From Pseudomonadota bacterium (GTDB taxonomy: Bacteria > Desulfobacterota > Desulfobulbia > Desulfobulbales > SURF-16), in contig JAHIVT010000092.1 of NCBI GenBank assembly GCA_018816555.1, positions 1 through 50,945 of the forward strand: a stretch of DNA of 50,945 nucleotides, read 5' to 3'. The notes below the pieces were generated by a model. That model ran no database searches. It saw only the letters and a list, made by a program, of their open reading frames with translations, and was not told the origin of the DNA. The position numbers and the translations under genes were made by a program. Shown here piece by piece: positions 33,727-42,707 of this stretch. Positions within the stretch are counted from its first letter, which is position 1. Each line of letters starts with the position of its first letter.

Positions 33727-33764
33727 ACCCCTTTCCCTCCCCGAACCGGGGAGTTCGACCCTTA

Positions 33765-34163
33765 TCAGCCGCAGTCCGCGGCACTGTTCGGATTATAGGT
33801 ATTAGCCCCGTTGCGGTAAAGGTAATCATTTAATTTCAGCTGGTCATTAAGAGACAAGGGACCCCATGAACCATCCTTGGCACACTGGGGATATTTCTGA
33901 AAAAATACCCTGTTCCAGGCCTCGGGACTTTTGGACTCGGCATAGAGAAACTTCGCGCCCTTGTCATTATTCCGGTAATGGCAGCCCTTGCAGTTGTTCT
34001 GAAAAATCTTCGCACCATCGCCCCACCACATACTGTCAAAACCAAGTATTCGGCAGGTCTGGGTGCCCGGGTCGAATCTTTTGGTGGGGCTGGCCTGACC
34101 TATGACCGCCGAGCCGACAATCAACGCAACCGTCACCATAAGAATCCTGATTCCTTTCTGCAT
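33765..34163 (-). CDS. Small periplasmic monoheme cytochrome c
   Basis: 132-aa protein with a signal peptide (MQKGIRILMVTVALIVGSAV, cut near GQA) and one haem-binding motif CKGCH within FQNNCKGCHYRNNDKG. Two further Cys (about residues 35 and 131) may form a disulfide or be unused. It probably carries electrons in the periplasm; the partner is unknown. CAGGAG seven bases before the start at 34163 supports it over a longer frame to 34214. Confidence 0.85.
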   Translation of the reverse strand: MQKGIRILMVTVALIVGSAVIGQASPTKRFDPGTQTCRILGFDSMWWGDGAKIFQNNCKGCHYRNNDKGAKFLYAESKSPEAWNRVFFQKYPQCAKDGSWGPLSLNDQLKLNDYLYRNGANTYNPNSAADCG

Positions 34164-34442
34164 ATTCTGTCTCCTGTAAGTAAAAATTTTCAGGCACCTC
34201 AAAGTTGTTGCCACAATGCCACATTGTGTTAGAGTTTATCTTCGAATGCTTTGTTCACTTTTTCTGCATATATGGGCAATTATCCCGCGAAAAACAGCAG
34301 ATCTTGTTCAAAACCGTCCAAATACCGCCGCGACTCTTGCATTCATGACGAAATAACTTGTTGCTTGACCTGGGATTCTGTTTTAATAGAATTCAATTTT
34401 TATAGAAATTTTCTTTTCTTATTCACTCAACATCCAAATGCA

Positions 34443-36131
34443 ATGCTGCCTAAAAATAATGCCGCTACGGAAACATTAAACGAGCTTGCGGAAACCAGTT
34501 GCAAGGAATTTGCTCAGCGTCCGGCTCTCAGCCTGGCTTTTCAGCAGCCAATCACCTATGGGGAGCTCTTTGACAGACTGATCCGAACCGCCAGCGTTCT
34601 GAAAGATACGGGTATCAGAAAAAAAGACAAGGTGGCCATTCTGGCGGAAAACTCTCCCAACTGGGCCATTGCCTATCTTGCCGCTATCCGGCTCGGCGCC
34701 ATCGTGGTCCCGATCCTGCCCGATTTCCCGGAAACGGATGTCCGCCACATCCTAACCGATGCCAAAGTAAAAATTCTCTTCACCACCCAGCGGCAGATTG
34801 AAAAAATCTATGAACTCAGGGACAGCAAACTCTCATCCATCATCATGCTGGATGACAGCCCGCCGGAGAAGGTTGTAAACAATGTCGAAACCTTTTCCAC
34901 ATTCCTGGCCAAAGCGGACCAGATGCAGGACAAAAGCCGGCAACTGGCTGACAGGACCCCGCCTGTAGGACCGGATGACCTGGCGGGTATTATTTATACC
35001 TCCGGGACCTCAGGCCATTCCAAAGCAGTCATGCTGAGCCACGGCAATCTCTGCGCCAATGTCAAGGCGGCAAACGAACTGATCCGAATTACCCCGGACT
35101 GGACCTTTCTGTCCATTCTGCCCATGTCACACACCTATGAATTCACCATCGGCTTTCTGCTGCCCCTGCTCAATGGCGCACGCATTGTCTACGCAGGCAA
35201 ACCCCCCACCCCCACCACCCTGGAAAGGATCTGCCAAAAGGAAAAACCCTCTGTTATCTGCATTGTGCCCATGATCATGGAAAAAATTTATAAAAAACGG
35301 GTACTGACCGCCATTGAACAGAATACCCTGTTAAAATTTTCCATGAAGATGCCGCTTATCCGCCGCAGTGTTTTCCAGAAAATCGGCAAAAAGCTGCTGG
35401 AGTTCTTCGGCGGCGAACTGCAACTGGTGGCCATCGGCGGGGCGGCAACCAATTATGAGACCGAAAGTTTCCTCAAAGAGGCGAATTTCCCTTACATCGT
35501 CGGCTACGGCCTCACCGAGGCCTCACCCCTTCTGTCCGCCGGACCATTCAAAGACCCCACCATCACCGTCGGCTCAGCCGGCAAGCCTGTCCCCGGGGTG
35601 GAGATCAGAATCTCCAGACCTGATCCGCAGACCGGAATCGGTGAAATAATGGCCCACGGCCCCAATATCATGAAGGGTTATGCCAATCACCCGGAGCTGA
35701 CCGGGAAAACCGTTGACCGGGAAGGCTGGCTGGCAACCGGCGACCTGGGCAGTTTCGATGAATTCGGCAATCTGCATATCAAAGGCCGTTCCAAAAACGT
35801 CATCGTGCTCAGCAACGGGGAAAATATTTATCCTGAGGCCATTGAAGAAAAAATCAATGCCTTCATGCATGTCATTGAATCGCTGATACTTGAAGGAAAT
35901 GACAAACTGGAGGCCCGGGTCTATCTCGATTACGATCTCATAAACCATCAGACTAAGAACAAAACACAGCAGCAGAAAAAAGAATATATCACGCAGATCC
36001 TGAAAGAGATCCAGCAAACGGTAAATACCCAGTTGGCATCCTATTCGAAAATCCATAGGATAATTGAGAGGCAGGAACCATTCATCAAGACAGCGACCCA
36101 CAAGATAAAACGCTATCTGTACGCTGAATGA
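34443..36131 (+). CDS. Acyl-CoA/AMP-dependent ligase (long-chain fatty acid--CoA ligase-like)
   Basis: 562-aa adenylate-forming enzyme that activates a carboxylic acid with ATP and joins it to CoA. The P-loop-like motif IIYTSGTSGHSKAVMLSHGN (A3) is followed by ILPMSHTYEFT, GYGLTEASPLLS (A5), GWLATGDLGSFDE (A7) and IKGRSKNVIVLSNGENIYPE (A8). A catalytic Lys near the end (THKIKRYL) completes the C-domain. The fadL-type porin gene follows 25 bases downstream, suggesting fatty acids or hydrophobic acids as substrate. The start at 34443 lacks a strong ribosome site, so it is tentative. Confidence 0.9.
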   Translation: MLPKNNAATETLNELAETSCKEFAQRPALSLAFQQPITYGELFDRLIRTASVLKDTGIRKKDKVAILAENSPNWAIAYLAAIRLGAIVVPILPDFPETDVRHILTDAKVKILFTTQRQIEKIYELRDSKLSSIIMLDDSPPEKVVNNVETFSTFLAKADQMQDKSRQLADRTPPVGPDDLAGIIYTSGTSGHSKAVMLSHGNLCANVKAANELIRITPDWTFLSILPMSHTYEFTIGFLLPLLNGARIVYAGKPPTPTTLERICQKEKPSVICIVPMIMEKIYKKRVLTAIEQNTLLKFSMKMPLIRRSVFQKIGKKLLEFFGGELQLVAIGGAATNYETESFLKEANFPYIVGYGLTEASPLLSAGPFKDPTITVGSAGKPVPGVEIRISRPDPQTGIGEIMAHGPNIMKGYANHPELTGKTVDREGWLATGDLGSFDEFGNLHIKGRSKNVIVLSNGENIYPEAIEEKINAFMHVIESLILEGNDKLEARVYLDYDLINHQTKNKTQQQKKEYITQILKEIQQTVNTQLASYSKIHRIIERQEPFIKTATHKIKRYLYAE

Positions 36132-36156
36132 CAACACACGAGAAAGGGATGAAAAG

Positions 36157-37425
36157 ATGAAAAAGAAAATCGTAATACTGGCAGCAATGGGAATCATGGC
36201 CGCGGGAACGGCCTATGCTTCGGGTTATCGCATACCTGAACAGTCGATTAACGGCGTTGCTTTAAGCAATGCCTATATCGCCCATACGGAGGGCCCGGAC
36301 ACCGCTTACTACAATCCCGCCAGCATGGGCTGGCAGGAAGACCGCTGGCAGCTGGAGGTGAGCGCCAGCTACATCAACCTGCCCCATATTGATTATACCG
36401 ACTATGATGACAGCAGCAGGAACGGTTCGTCCGAAACGGAAAACATTGTCATCCCCATGTTTCATGCGGTCTCCCCGGACATGAACAATTTCCGTTTCGG
36501 TTTTGCCTTTGTGGTGCCCTACGGCCTGTCCAAGAGATGGAATGATCCATTCCCCCGGACATCTTCCGAGGAATTCACCCTCAAGGTCTTTGAGGCCAAC
36601 CCTTCTCTTTCCTACAAATTCTGCGACTGGTTCGGTCTGGCCGCCGGCGCCAGAATCCTGCACACCACCGGCAACAAGGTTAAAAGCGCCGGGTACATTG
36701 ATATTGATCCGGGCCCCGGCGTAACCTACGCCTATATCAGCCGCGATATGGATGGCGACTCCACCGATCTCGGTTACAATCTGGCCATGACCATCAAGCC
36801 GACCAAGGAGTGGAATATCGCCGCCACCTACCGCTCTGAAGTGGATATGGGCCTTACCGGCTCGGCCACGCTCTATACCAACTTTCCCTCCGCTTATACT
36901 TACAAAGGCGATGCCAGGCTGGAAGTGGTTACCCCGGCCGTTCTCACCATCGGCACCTCCTATACCTTTTTTGACAAAACAACGGTGGAGCTGACCTGGG
37001 ACAAGACCTACTGGGGGGATTACAAGCAGCTTGATTTCAACTATAACGACCCCCTGCTCAATCCGGTACTGATCGCCGCCTTTGATGATCCCAAGGCAAA
37101 AAACTGGCATGACTCCAACGCCTACCGCATCGGCATCACCCATAAGTGCACGGACCGTTTTACCGCCATGATCGGCTTTGCCTATGACGAGACGCCCATC
37201 CCCAGCGACACCCTCGGCTTTGAACTGCCCGGCTCGGACGCCCTGCTCTTTTCCTTTGGCGGCCGTTATCAGGTCAATGAGCACTTGGAGCTAGGCGGCG
37301 CCTATCTGCTGGACCACAAGAAAACCAGAGAGATTACCAACCCGGACAATTCATCCCAGATCAACGGTAAATTCGAGGATGCCGGGGCCCATGTGGTGAC
37401 CCTGGGCATGATTTACAAGTTCTAA
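36157..37425 (+). CDS. FadL/TodX family outer membrane transporter
   Basis: Outer membrane beta-barrel of 422 aa that takes up long-chain fatty acids or other hydrophobic compounds. The signal peptide (MKKKIVILAAMGIMAAGTAYA) is followed by SGYRIPEQSINGVALSNAY and AYYNPASMGW, the plug-region signature of the family. The C-terminus (VVTLGMIYKF) ends in Phe, as expected for barrel assembly. A good ribosome site precedes the start. Codirectional with the acyl-CoA ligase; together they could import and activate one substrate. A strong terminator lies about 90 bases after the stop. Confidence 0.92.
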   Translation: MKKKIVILAAMGIMAAGTAYASGYRIPEQSINGVALSNAYIAHTEGPDTAYYNPASMGWQEDRWQLEVSASYINLPHIDYTDYDDSSRNGSSETENIVIPMFHAVSPDMNNFRFGFAFVVPYGLSKRWNDPFPRTSSEEFTLKVFEANPSLSYKFCDWFGLAAGARILHTTGNKVKSAGYIDIDPGPGVTYAYISRDMDGDSTDLGYNLAMTIKPTKEWNIAATYRSEVDMGLTGSATLYTNFPSAYTYKGDARLEVVTPAVLTIGTSYTFFDKTTVELTWDKTYWGDYKQLDFNYNDPLLNPVLIAAFDDPKAKNWHDSNAYRIGITHKCTDRFTAMIGFAYDETPIPSDTLGFELPGSDALLFSFGGRYQVNEHLELGGAYLLDHKKTREITNPDNSSQINGKFEDAGAHVVTLGMIYKF

Positions 37426-37517
37426 CCGATTGTGCGAGGTCGGGCTGACCACCAATCCCTTGACGCGAACATTAACTTGACTATTTCCTGAAATTGTTTT
37501 TTAAGTTGTTTTTATCC

Positions 37518-37553
37518 AGCAGGGGCGGCTTCATGGCCGCTCCTGCTTTTTTT
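37518..37553 (+). terminator. Strong intrinsic terminator after the fadL-like gene
   Basis: A 12-bp stem with one G-T pair (37518-37529 with 37536-37547) around TTCATG, followed by seven T. It lies inside a longer open frame, which argues that the TraB-like gene begins after it. Confidence 0.9.
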
Positions 37554-37583
37554 CATCCTACTGCAAAAAAAGAAACAGTTCAC

Positions 37584-38774
37584 ATGTCAGAAACATCCCA
37601 TTTAGAGGCCGCCGATGTCCATATCGTCGAGCAGGACGGACGGCAATTCATCCTGGTGGGCACGGCGCATATCTCCCGCGCATCGGTAGAGCTTGTCCAT
37701 CAGGTCATTGACCGGGAGAATCCGGACTGCGTCTGCATCGAGCTTGACACCAAGCGCTATGAGTCCCTTTCCGAGAAAAAACGGTGGAAGTCCCTTGATC
37801 TGAAACAGATCATCCGCAACAAACAGCTGAGCACCCTGATGATCAACCTGGTGCTGGCCTCCTACCAGAAAAAACTGGGTGACCAGCTGGGCGTCATGCC
37901 CGGCTCGGAACTGCTGGAGGCGGCCACCACGGCCCAGGCAAAAAACATTCCGATTTCCCTGTGCGACCGGGATGTGCGGGTAACCATGCGCCGGGCCTGG
38001 AAAGCCACATCCTTTTGGCGGAAAAATTATCTGGTCGCAAGCCTCATCGCCTCGCTCTTTGAAGAGACGGAAATCACCGAGGAGAAATTAAAGGAACTGA
38101 AAGAAACCGATGTTCTTTCCGAACTGCTGGCCGAACTGGGCCAGGCCCTGCCGGAACTGAAAACCGTGCTCATCGATGAACGGGACACCTTTCTGGCCGA
38201 AAAAATCAAGCGGGCCAAGGGTAAAAAAATTGTGGCGGTGGTCGGCGCCGGTCATATCAACGGGGTCAAACAGGCATTAAGCGAGGACCGCAGCAGCCAG
38301 ATGGATAAAATCAACTCCATCCCTCCCGTGTCACCGGTGTGGAAAGTTGTCGGCTGGCTCATCCCGGCCATCATCATCGGCTCCATCTGCATGATCGGCT
38401 ACACCAAAGGATCAGCGGTGGCCAGTCAAAACATTGTTTACTGGATTCTGGCCAACGGCATTCCCTCTTCCCTGGGGGCGCTCATCGGACTGGCCCACCC
38501 GGTCACCATCGTTTCCGCCTTTATCGCCGCCCCCATTACCAGTCTTACCCCGGTCATCGGCGCGGGATATGTCACCGCCCTGGTCCAGACCATGATGCAG
38601 CCGCCGGTGGTGCATGAGTTTGAAACAGTGCTGGAAGACATATCCCATTTCCGCCGCTGGTGGAGCAACAAGCTGCTCAAGGTTTTCCTGGCCTTTTTCC
38701 TGCCTGGATTCGGCAGCATGATCGGCACCTGGGTGGGCGGTTTTGAAATCATATCCAATCTGACGAAACCATAA
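37584..38774 (+). CDS. TraB/PrgY family membrane protein
   Basis: 396-aa protein of the TraB family, named for pheromone-shutdown proteins of enterococci and found widely in bacteria and archaea. An N-terminal domain with ILVGTAHISRAS (GxxH) and VVGAGHINGVKQAL (second GxxH) resembles the erythromycin-esterase/TIKI/TraB metalloprotease-like fold. At least three hydrophobic segments occupy the C-terminal 150 residues. Its biochemical role is unknown. The start at 37584 follows the terminator; no strong ribosome site is visible. YhbY starts two bases after its stop. Confidence 0.85.
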   Translation: MSETSHLEAADVHIVEQDGRQFILVGTAHISRASVELVHQVIDRENPDCVCIELDTKRYESLSEKKRWKSLDLKQIIRNKQLSTLMINLVLASYQKKLGDQLGVMPGSELLEAATTAQAKNIPISLCDRDVRVTMRRAWKATSFWRKNYLVASLIASLFEETEITEEKLKELKETDVLSELLAELGQALPELKTVLIDERDTFLAEKIKRAKGKKIVAVVGAGHINGVKQALSEDRSSQMDKINSIPPVSPVWKVVGWLIPAIIIGSICMIGYTKGSAVASQNIVYWILANGIPSSLGALIGLAHPVTIVSAFIAAPITSLTPVIGAGYVTALVQTMMQPPVVHEFETVLEDISHFRRWWSNKLLKVFLAFFLPGFGSMIGTWVGGFEIISNLTKP

Positions 38775-38776
38775 AC

Positions 38777-39088
38777 ATGAAAAAAAAATTACTTACCAGC
38801 AAACAAAAAAGTTATCTGCGCGGCCTGGGCCATCACCTTGTACCCATCGCCATGATCGGCCAGAACGGCCTGACCAAAGAGGTACTGGCCTCAATCAACG
38901 CCGTGCTCACGGCCCACGAACTGGTGAAGATAAAAATCCAGAACACCGCGGCCATTGACCGGCATGAGGCGGCGGAAAGTGTTGCCGGTCAGACCGGCGC
39001 CCATCTTGTGCAGGTGATCGGCAGAAGTATCCTGCTCTACAAGGCTAACAAGGATATCCGGCCGGATAAAAGGATCGTCCTGCCCTGA
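38777..39088 (+). CDS. YhbY/CRS1 family RNA-binding protein
   Basis: 103-aa CRM-domain protein associated with ribosome assembly. The N-terminus (TSKQKSYLRGLGHHLVPIAM) and the GQNGLT turn match the CRM GxxG-type loop, and HELVKIKI with GRSILLYK complete the domain. Length equals E. coli YhbY (97 aa) with a short tail. It begins two bases after the TraB stop and precedes the isocitrate-lyase-superfamily gene by 28 bases, in the same run. Confidence 0.93.
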   Translation: MKKKLLTSKQKSYLRGLGHHLVPIAMIGQNGLTKEVLASINAVLTAHELVKIKIQNTAAIDRHEAAESVAGQTGAHLVQVIGRSILLYKANKDIRPDKRIVLP

Positions 39089-39116
39089 CCGGGCATGCAC
39101 CACACCTGAAATACCC

Positions 39117-39983
39117 ATGACTTCTCCGCGCCAGAAACTGGAAAGCCTGCTTGCCAACCCGCGCCTTCTCGTCATGCCCTGTTGCTATGATGCGCTCACG
39201 GCAAGCCTGATCGAACAGGCGGGCTTCAGCCTCACCTTCATGAGCGGCTTTGCCGTCAGTGCGGCCCGTCTCGGCCTGCCGGATACCGGCTTGATCTCTT
39301 TTGGTGAGATGGTGGACCAGGGCCGCAGCATCTGCAGCAGGGTCAACATCCCGGTTATCGGTGACGCGGACACGGGCTACGGCAATGCGCTGAACATCAA
39401 ACGGACCATTGCCGGTTATGCGGCCGCCGGTTTTGCCTGCGCCATGATTGAAGACCAGCTGATGCCCAAGCGCTGCGGCCACACCCGGGGCAAACAGGTG
39501 GTGGAACGGGGTGAAGCCTTAGGCCGCATCAGGGCGGCGGTGGATGCCCGGGAAGAGGGGGCGGATATCCTCATCATGGCCCGCACCGATGCCAGGGCCA
39601 CCCATGGTCTGGAGGAGGCGCTTTACCGCTGCCAGGCCTTTGCCGACCTGGGGGCTGACATCATTTTTCTTGAGGCGCCTGAGTCCGTGGCGGAAATGGA
39701 ACGCTTCTGCCGCGAAATTCCCGGACACAAAATGGCCAATATGCTGCAGCACGGCAAAACTCCGCTGCTTTCCCATGGGCAGCTTGAGGAAATCGGCTTT
39801 CAGATCGTCGCCTATCCCCTCACCCTGCTCAGCACAGCCATCTCCGCCATGCAGCAGGCCCTATCCGACCTGAAAACAGGCAACTACCCGGATCATCTCG
39901 ATTTCGCCGCACTCAGGGAACTGATCGGCTTCAACGAGTATGACCGCCAGCAACAACGGTATGCCGAAGAAATGACGGAATAA
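39117..39983 (+). CDS. Isocitrate lyase/PEP mutase superfamily enzyme (methylisocitrate lyase-like)
   Basis: 288-aa TIM-barrel enzyme. It shows the metal-binding GDADTGYGN, IEDQLMPKRCGH with the active-site KRCGH (118-122), and the later MARTDAR and EAPES motifs. This combination fits methylisocitrate lyase, 2,3-dimethylmalate lyase or oxaloacetate decarboxylase-like members; the KRCGH motif favours a lyase. No prpC or prpD gene is near, so participation in propionate metabolism is not supported by context. It lies between yhbY and surE, likely in one operon. Confidence 0.85.
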   Translation: MTSPRQKLESLLANPRLLVMPCCYDALTASLIEQAGFSLTFMSGFAVSAARLGLPDTGLISFGEMVDQGRSICSRVNIPVIGDADTGYGNALNIKRTIAGYAAAGFACAMIEDQLMPKRCGHTRGKQVVERGEALGRIRAAVDAREEGADILIMARTDARATHGLEEALYRCQAFADLGADIIFLEAPESVAEMERFCREIPGHKMANMLQHGKTPLLSHGQLEEIGFQIVAYPLTLLSTAISAMQQALSDLKTGNYPDHLDFAALRELIGFNEYDRQQQRYAEEMTE

Positions 39984-40000
39984 CTAAAGTAAAAACAGCC

Positions 40001-40789
40001 ATGCAGGAAAAAAAGAAAGCACTTATTTTGCTGACCAATGATGACGGGGTCTATGCGCCGGGATTGAGAAAGCTTTTTAAAGGGCTCAAGCAGGCAGGTG
40101 AGACAATTATCGTGGCCCCGGACCGGGACAACAGCGCCGTCAGCCACTCGCTGTCGCTGAACCGGCCCCTGACGGTAAAAGAGCTGGAAGAGAATATTTT
40201 TTCGATTAACGGCACCCCGGCGGACTGTGTGACCATCGGCGTGGAGAAGGTGCTGCCCAGGAAACCCGATCTCATTGTTTCCGGCATCAATGCCGGCGCA
40301 AACCTCGGGCACGACATCAGCTATTCCGGCACCGTATCAGCAGCCAAGGAGGGCACCATCCGGGGGGTGCCGTCAATGGCCCTGTCCATTGCCGGCCGTG
40401 GCGGCCCTTATCATTTTGACACCGGCCTGCAATGCGCCATACTGATGACGGAACTCATTCTGGCAAACGGTCTGCCTGGCGACTGCTACCTCAATATCAA
40501 CATCCCCAATCTCAAACCCTCGGAAATCAACGGGCTCAAAATCACCAGACAGGGCAGAAGGATCTATGAGAATGCCCTGCAGGAACTCTCTGATCCCTGG
40601 GGGCGCCCCTGCTTATGGATAGGCGGCGGCAAGCCTTCCCAAGAGCAGGAATGCGGCACGGATTCCTTTGAAACGGATAAAAATTATATCTCCATTACCC
40701 CGATCCATCTCGATCTGACCAACTATGAGGCTTTGGATACGTTGCAGGGAGCCTGGGGAAGCACACTGAAAAGTTATCAATTTTCCTGA
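40001..40789 (+). CDS. surE: 5'/3'-nucleotidase SurE
   Basis: 262-aa metal-dependent phosphatase acting on nucleoside monophosphates and polyphosphate. The metal site is spelled by LLTNDDGVYAPGL, then DNSAVSHSLSL and SGINAGANLGHDISYSGTV. The length is normal for the family. It follows the isocitrate-lyase-like gene by 17 bases, without a strong ribosome site. Last gene of the plus-strand run starting with the TraB-like gene. Confidence 0.95.
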   Translation: MQEKKKALILLTNDDGVYAPGLRKLFKGLKQAGETIIVAPDRDNSAVSHSLSLNRPLTVKELEENIFSINGTPADCVTIGVEKVLPRKPDLIVSGINAGANLGHDISYSGTVSAAKEGTIRGVPSMALSIAGRGGPYHFDTGLQCAILMTELILANGLPGDCYLNINIPNLKPSEINGLKITRQGRRIYENALQELSDPWGRPCLWIGGGKPSQEQECGTDSFETDKNYISITPIHLDLTNYEALDTLQGAWGSTLKSYQFS

Positions 40790-40809
40790 GCAGACGTATT
40801 CCTGGGCTT

Positions 40810-41082
40810 TCACTTGCCGGGAATCGCAGCCATGGCCGGTTCTTCTTTGAGCGGAGGGATCACAAGCTGTTGCCCATTGGTGGTCTCCTTCCCTTTTTCC
40901 GCAGGGGGAATGGCGGCCATGGCCGGTTCTTCCACAACTTTCCCGACAACTGTTTCGTCTGTTGTTTTTTCCGAAGCAGCCTTCTTGCTCTCACAGCCAG
41001 ACGTGGATGCCCATGCGACAACTGAGATTGACAGAAGTGAAACGCACAGGCAGACGAACAATGTGTATCTGAAGTTTTTCAT
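40810..41082 (-). CDS. Small exported protein, possible lipoprotein, with repeated EEPAMAAIP motif
   Basis: 90-aa protein that I do not recognise. A hydrophobic N-terminus (YTLFVCLCVSLLSISVVAWA) and a following STSGC could be a signal peptide with an unusual lipobox. The mature part is charged and low in complexity: ESKKAASEKTTDE, then two copies of EEPAMAAIP separated by PPAEKGKETTNG. GAGGT lies at good spacing before the ATG, which supports a real gene. No partner is evident; it ends 20 bases from surE in convergent orientation. Confidence 0.65.
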   Translation of the reverse strand: MKNFRYTLFVCLCVSLLSISVVAWASTSGCESKKAASEKTTDETVVGKVVEEPAMAAIPPAEKGKETTNGQQLVIPPLKEEPAMAAIPGK

Positions 41083-41367
41083 GTTTTACCTCATAGCCGG
41101 GCTTTTCCATTACCGGCGGCAAATAAACATCATGACAGGGTCAGGTAAAAAATTTCTGCCCCGTGCCGTGAGCAACTGCTGCATGACCCATAAACCCAGG
41201 TGTGACCTACTCTGCCATGCGATCCTCCTCACCTGAGCTGGCATCAACCCCAGGCTGTTTACGCACAATTTATCCCCCGTCAATGGAAAAAATCAGGCGA
41301 GCGGCCTGAGCAATCAAGGAGAGAATCAGGATCGCCCGCCACCCGACCGATTAAGCAACAGCAAAAG

Positions 41368-41793
41368 TTATTTATAAGGATTATAGACCAGAACAGGACA
41401 GGGGGAGTTTTTCACCACCCGCTCAGCCACGCTGCCCATCAGAATCTTTTCAAGCCCCCTGTAGCCATGGGTGCCGATGATAATCATATCGTAATCTTTC
41501 GCAGACTCGAGAATGGTGTCCACCGTATCGCCGATTACAACTTTTGCCTCACGGATGTCGCATTTGTCCTGATACTCATCCATGAACGTTCCCATCTTCC
41601 CTTCCATGACCGCTTTCATTTCCTCCTCAAATTTGGCGCTGCCAAAGCCATCATAGGCCATGGGCTTTTCGATCACATTGAGCAGAGAGAGCGAGGCCGA
41701 GAACTTTGCTGCATAAGAGGCGGCATAATCGATCAGCTTGTCGGAATTGGCGGAAAAATCAACCGGTACCAGGATTTTCTTAATGTCACTCAT
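41368..41793 (-). CDS. Universal stress protein (UspA family)
   Basis: 141-aa single-domain protein. It begins KKILVPVDFSANSDKLIDYA and has the nucleotide-binding signature GTHGYRG with GS (IIIGTHGYRGLEKILMGSV), so it is an ATP-binding type. AGGAGGAAAGG upstream is a strong ribosome site. Its stress signal and partner are not known. The 285 bases downstream, up to the lipoprotein-like gene, show no other gene. Confidence 0.94.
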   Translation of the reverse strand: MSDIKKILVPVDFSANSDKLIDYAASYAAKFSASLSLLNVIEKPMAYDGFGSAKFEEEMKAVMEGKMGTFMDEYQDKCDIREAKVVIGDTVDTILESAKDYDMIIIGTHGYRGLEKILMGSVAERVVKNSPCPVLVYNPYK

Positions 41794-41894
41794 TTCCTTT
41801 CCTCCTCATTTCAGGTAAAATAGCGTTTTCTGATTGAAAATTATCTCATGGATTTGATCAGATTACAGAAATCATAACAAAAACTATCCACTCT

Positions 41895-41917
41895 GTATAG
41901 AAAGTTTTTGCTATGAT
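41895..41917 (+). promoter_or_regulatory. Candidate extended -10 promoter for cmoAB
   Basis: TGCTATGAT (hexamer 41912-41917) is an extended -10 identical to the one before the receiver-pyruvate kinase gene. No clear -35. It lies about 60 bases before the cmoA start. Confidence 0.4.
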
Positions 41918-41978
41918 TTCGTTCAAATCGTGGCGAATTTATTTCTTTTTTTTACCGGCAACCATTACCGCGCATGCT

Positions 41979-42704
41979 ATGACCAAAGACAACTTATATC
42001 AGGACCCTCAGGCTCCTGCTGATTTCACCTTCAACTCCAGGGTCGCTGAAGTTTTTGATGACATGCTGCAGCGCTCCGTGCCGTGTTACCACCAGGTGAT
42101 TGATATGGTGGCCACCCTGCTGGCAAGACTTGTCAAGCCAGGAGACCGGATTTACGACCTGGGCTGCTCCACCGGCACCACCCTGCTTGAACTCTCCCGG
42201 CGCATGGCGACAAGCGAACTGGAATTTGTCGGTATAGACAGCTCGCCGGCCATGATCGACAAGGCGACGCTGAAGGCAGAGATGTTTGCCAAAAAGGACA
42301 CCATCCGTTTTATCCATGGCGATATTGCGGCAGTGGAACTTGAGTCCTGCGGGGCCTGCATTCTGAACTACACCCTGCAGTTCATCCGACCCCTGGCCCG
42401 CCAGAACTTTCTCACCCGTCTCCACCAGGCACTGAAACCGGGTGGAGTGCTGATTATCAGCGAAAAGATCATCTGCCATGATCTGGAGATCAACAGGGCC
42501 TTTATCGACTTTTACCACGATTTTAAACGGAGCCAGGGCTATACCGAGACGGAAATAGCCAGGAAACGGGCAGCCCTGGAAAATATCCTCATTCCCTTTT
42601 CCATCAGAGAAAACAGCGAACTCCTGCAGAAATCGGGGTTCAGCCATGTGGAAACATTTTTCCAGTGGTTTAATTTCGCCTCCTTTGTGGCCATCAAGGA
42701 TTGA
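41979..42704 (+). CDS. cmoA: Carboxy-S-adenosylmethionine synthase CmoA
   Basis: 241-aa Rossmann-fold enzyme that turns SAM and prephenate into carboxy-SAM. It matches E. coli CmoA along its length: FNSRVAEVFDDMLQRSVPCY, YDLGCSTGTTLLELSR for SAM binding, GIDSSPAMIDKA, LNYTLQFI, and FYHDFKRSQGYTETEIARKR. The start at 41979 (MTKDNLYQD) fits the family, whereas the frame open from 41913 would add a hydrophobic leader; no strong ribosome site is seen. CmoB follows after 3 bases. Confidence 0.94.
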   Translation: MTKDNLYQDPQAPADFTFNSRVAEVFDDMLQRSVPCYHQVIDMVATLLARLVKPGDRIYDLGCSTGTTLLELSRRMATSELEFVGIDSSPAMIDKATLKAEMFAKKDTIRFIHGDIAAVELESCGACILNYTLQFIRPLARQNFLTRLHQALKPGGVLIISEKIICHDLEINRAFIDFYHDFKRSQGYTETEIARKRAALENILIPFSIRENSELLQKSGFSHVETFFQWFNFASFVAIKD

Positions 42705-42707
42705 CCA

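Noticed and set aside
34251-34442. Longer start for the acyl-CoA ligase
   Set aside because: The added 64 residues have no family counterpart; the family begins near MLPKNN.
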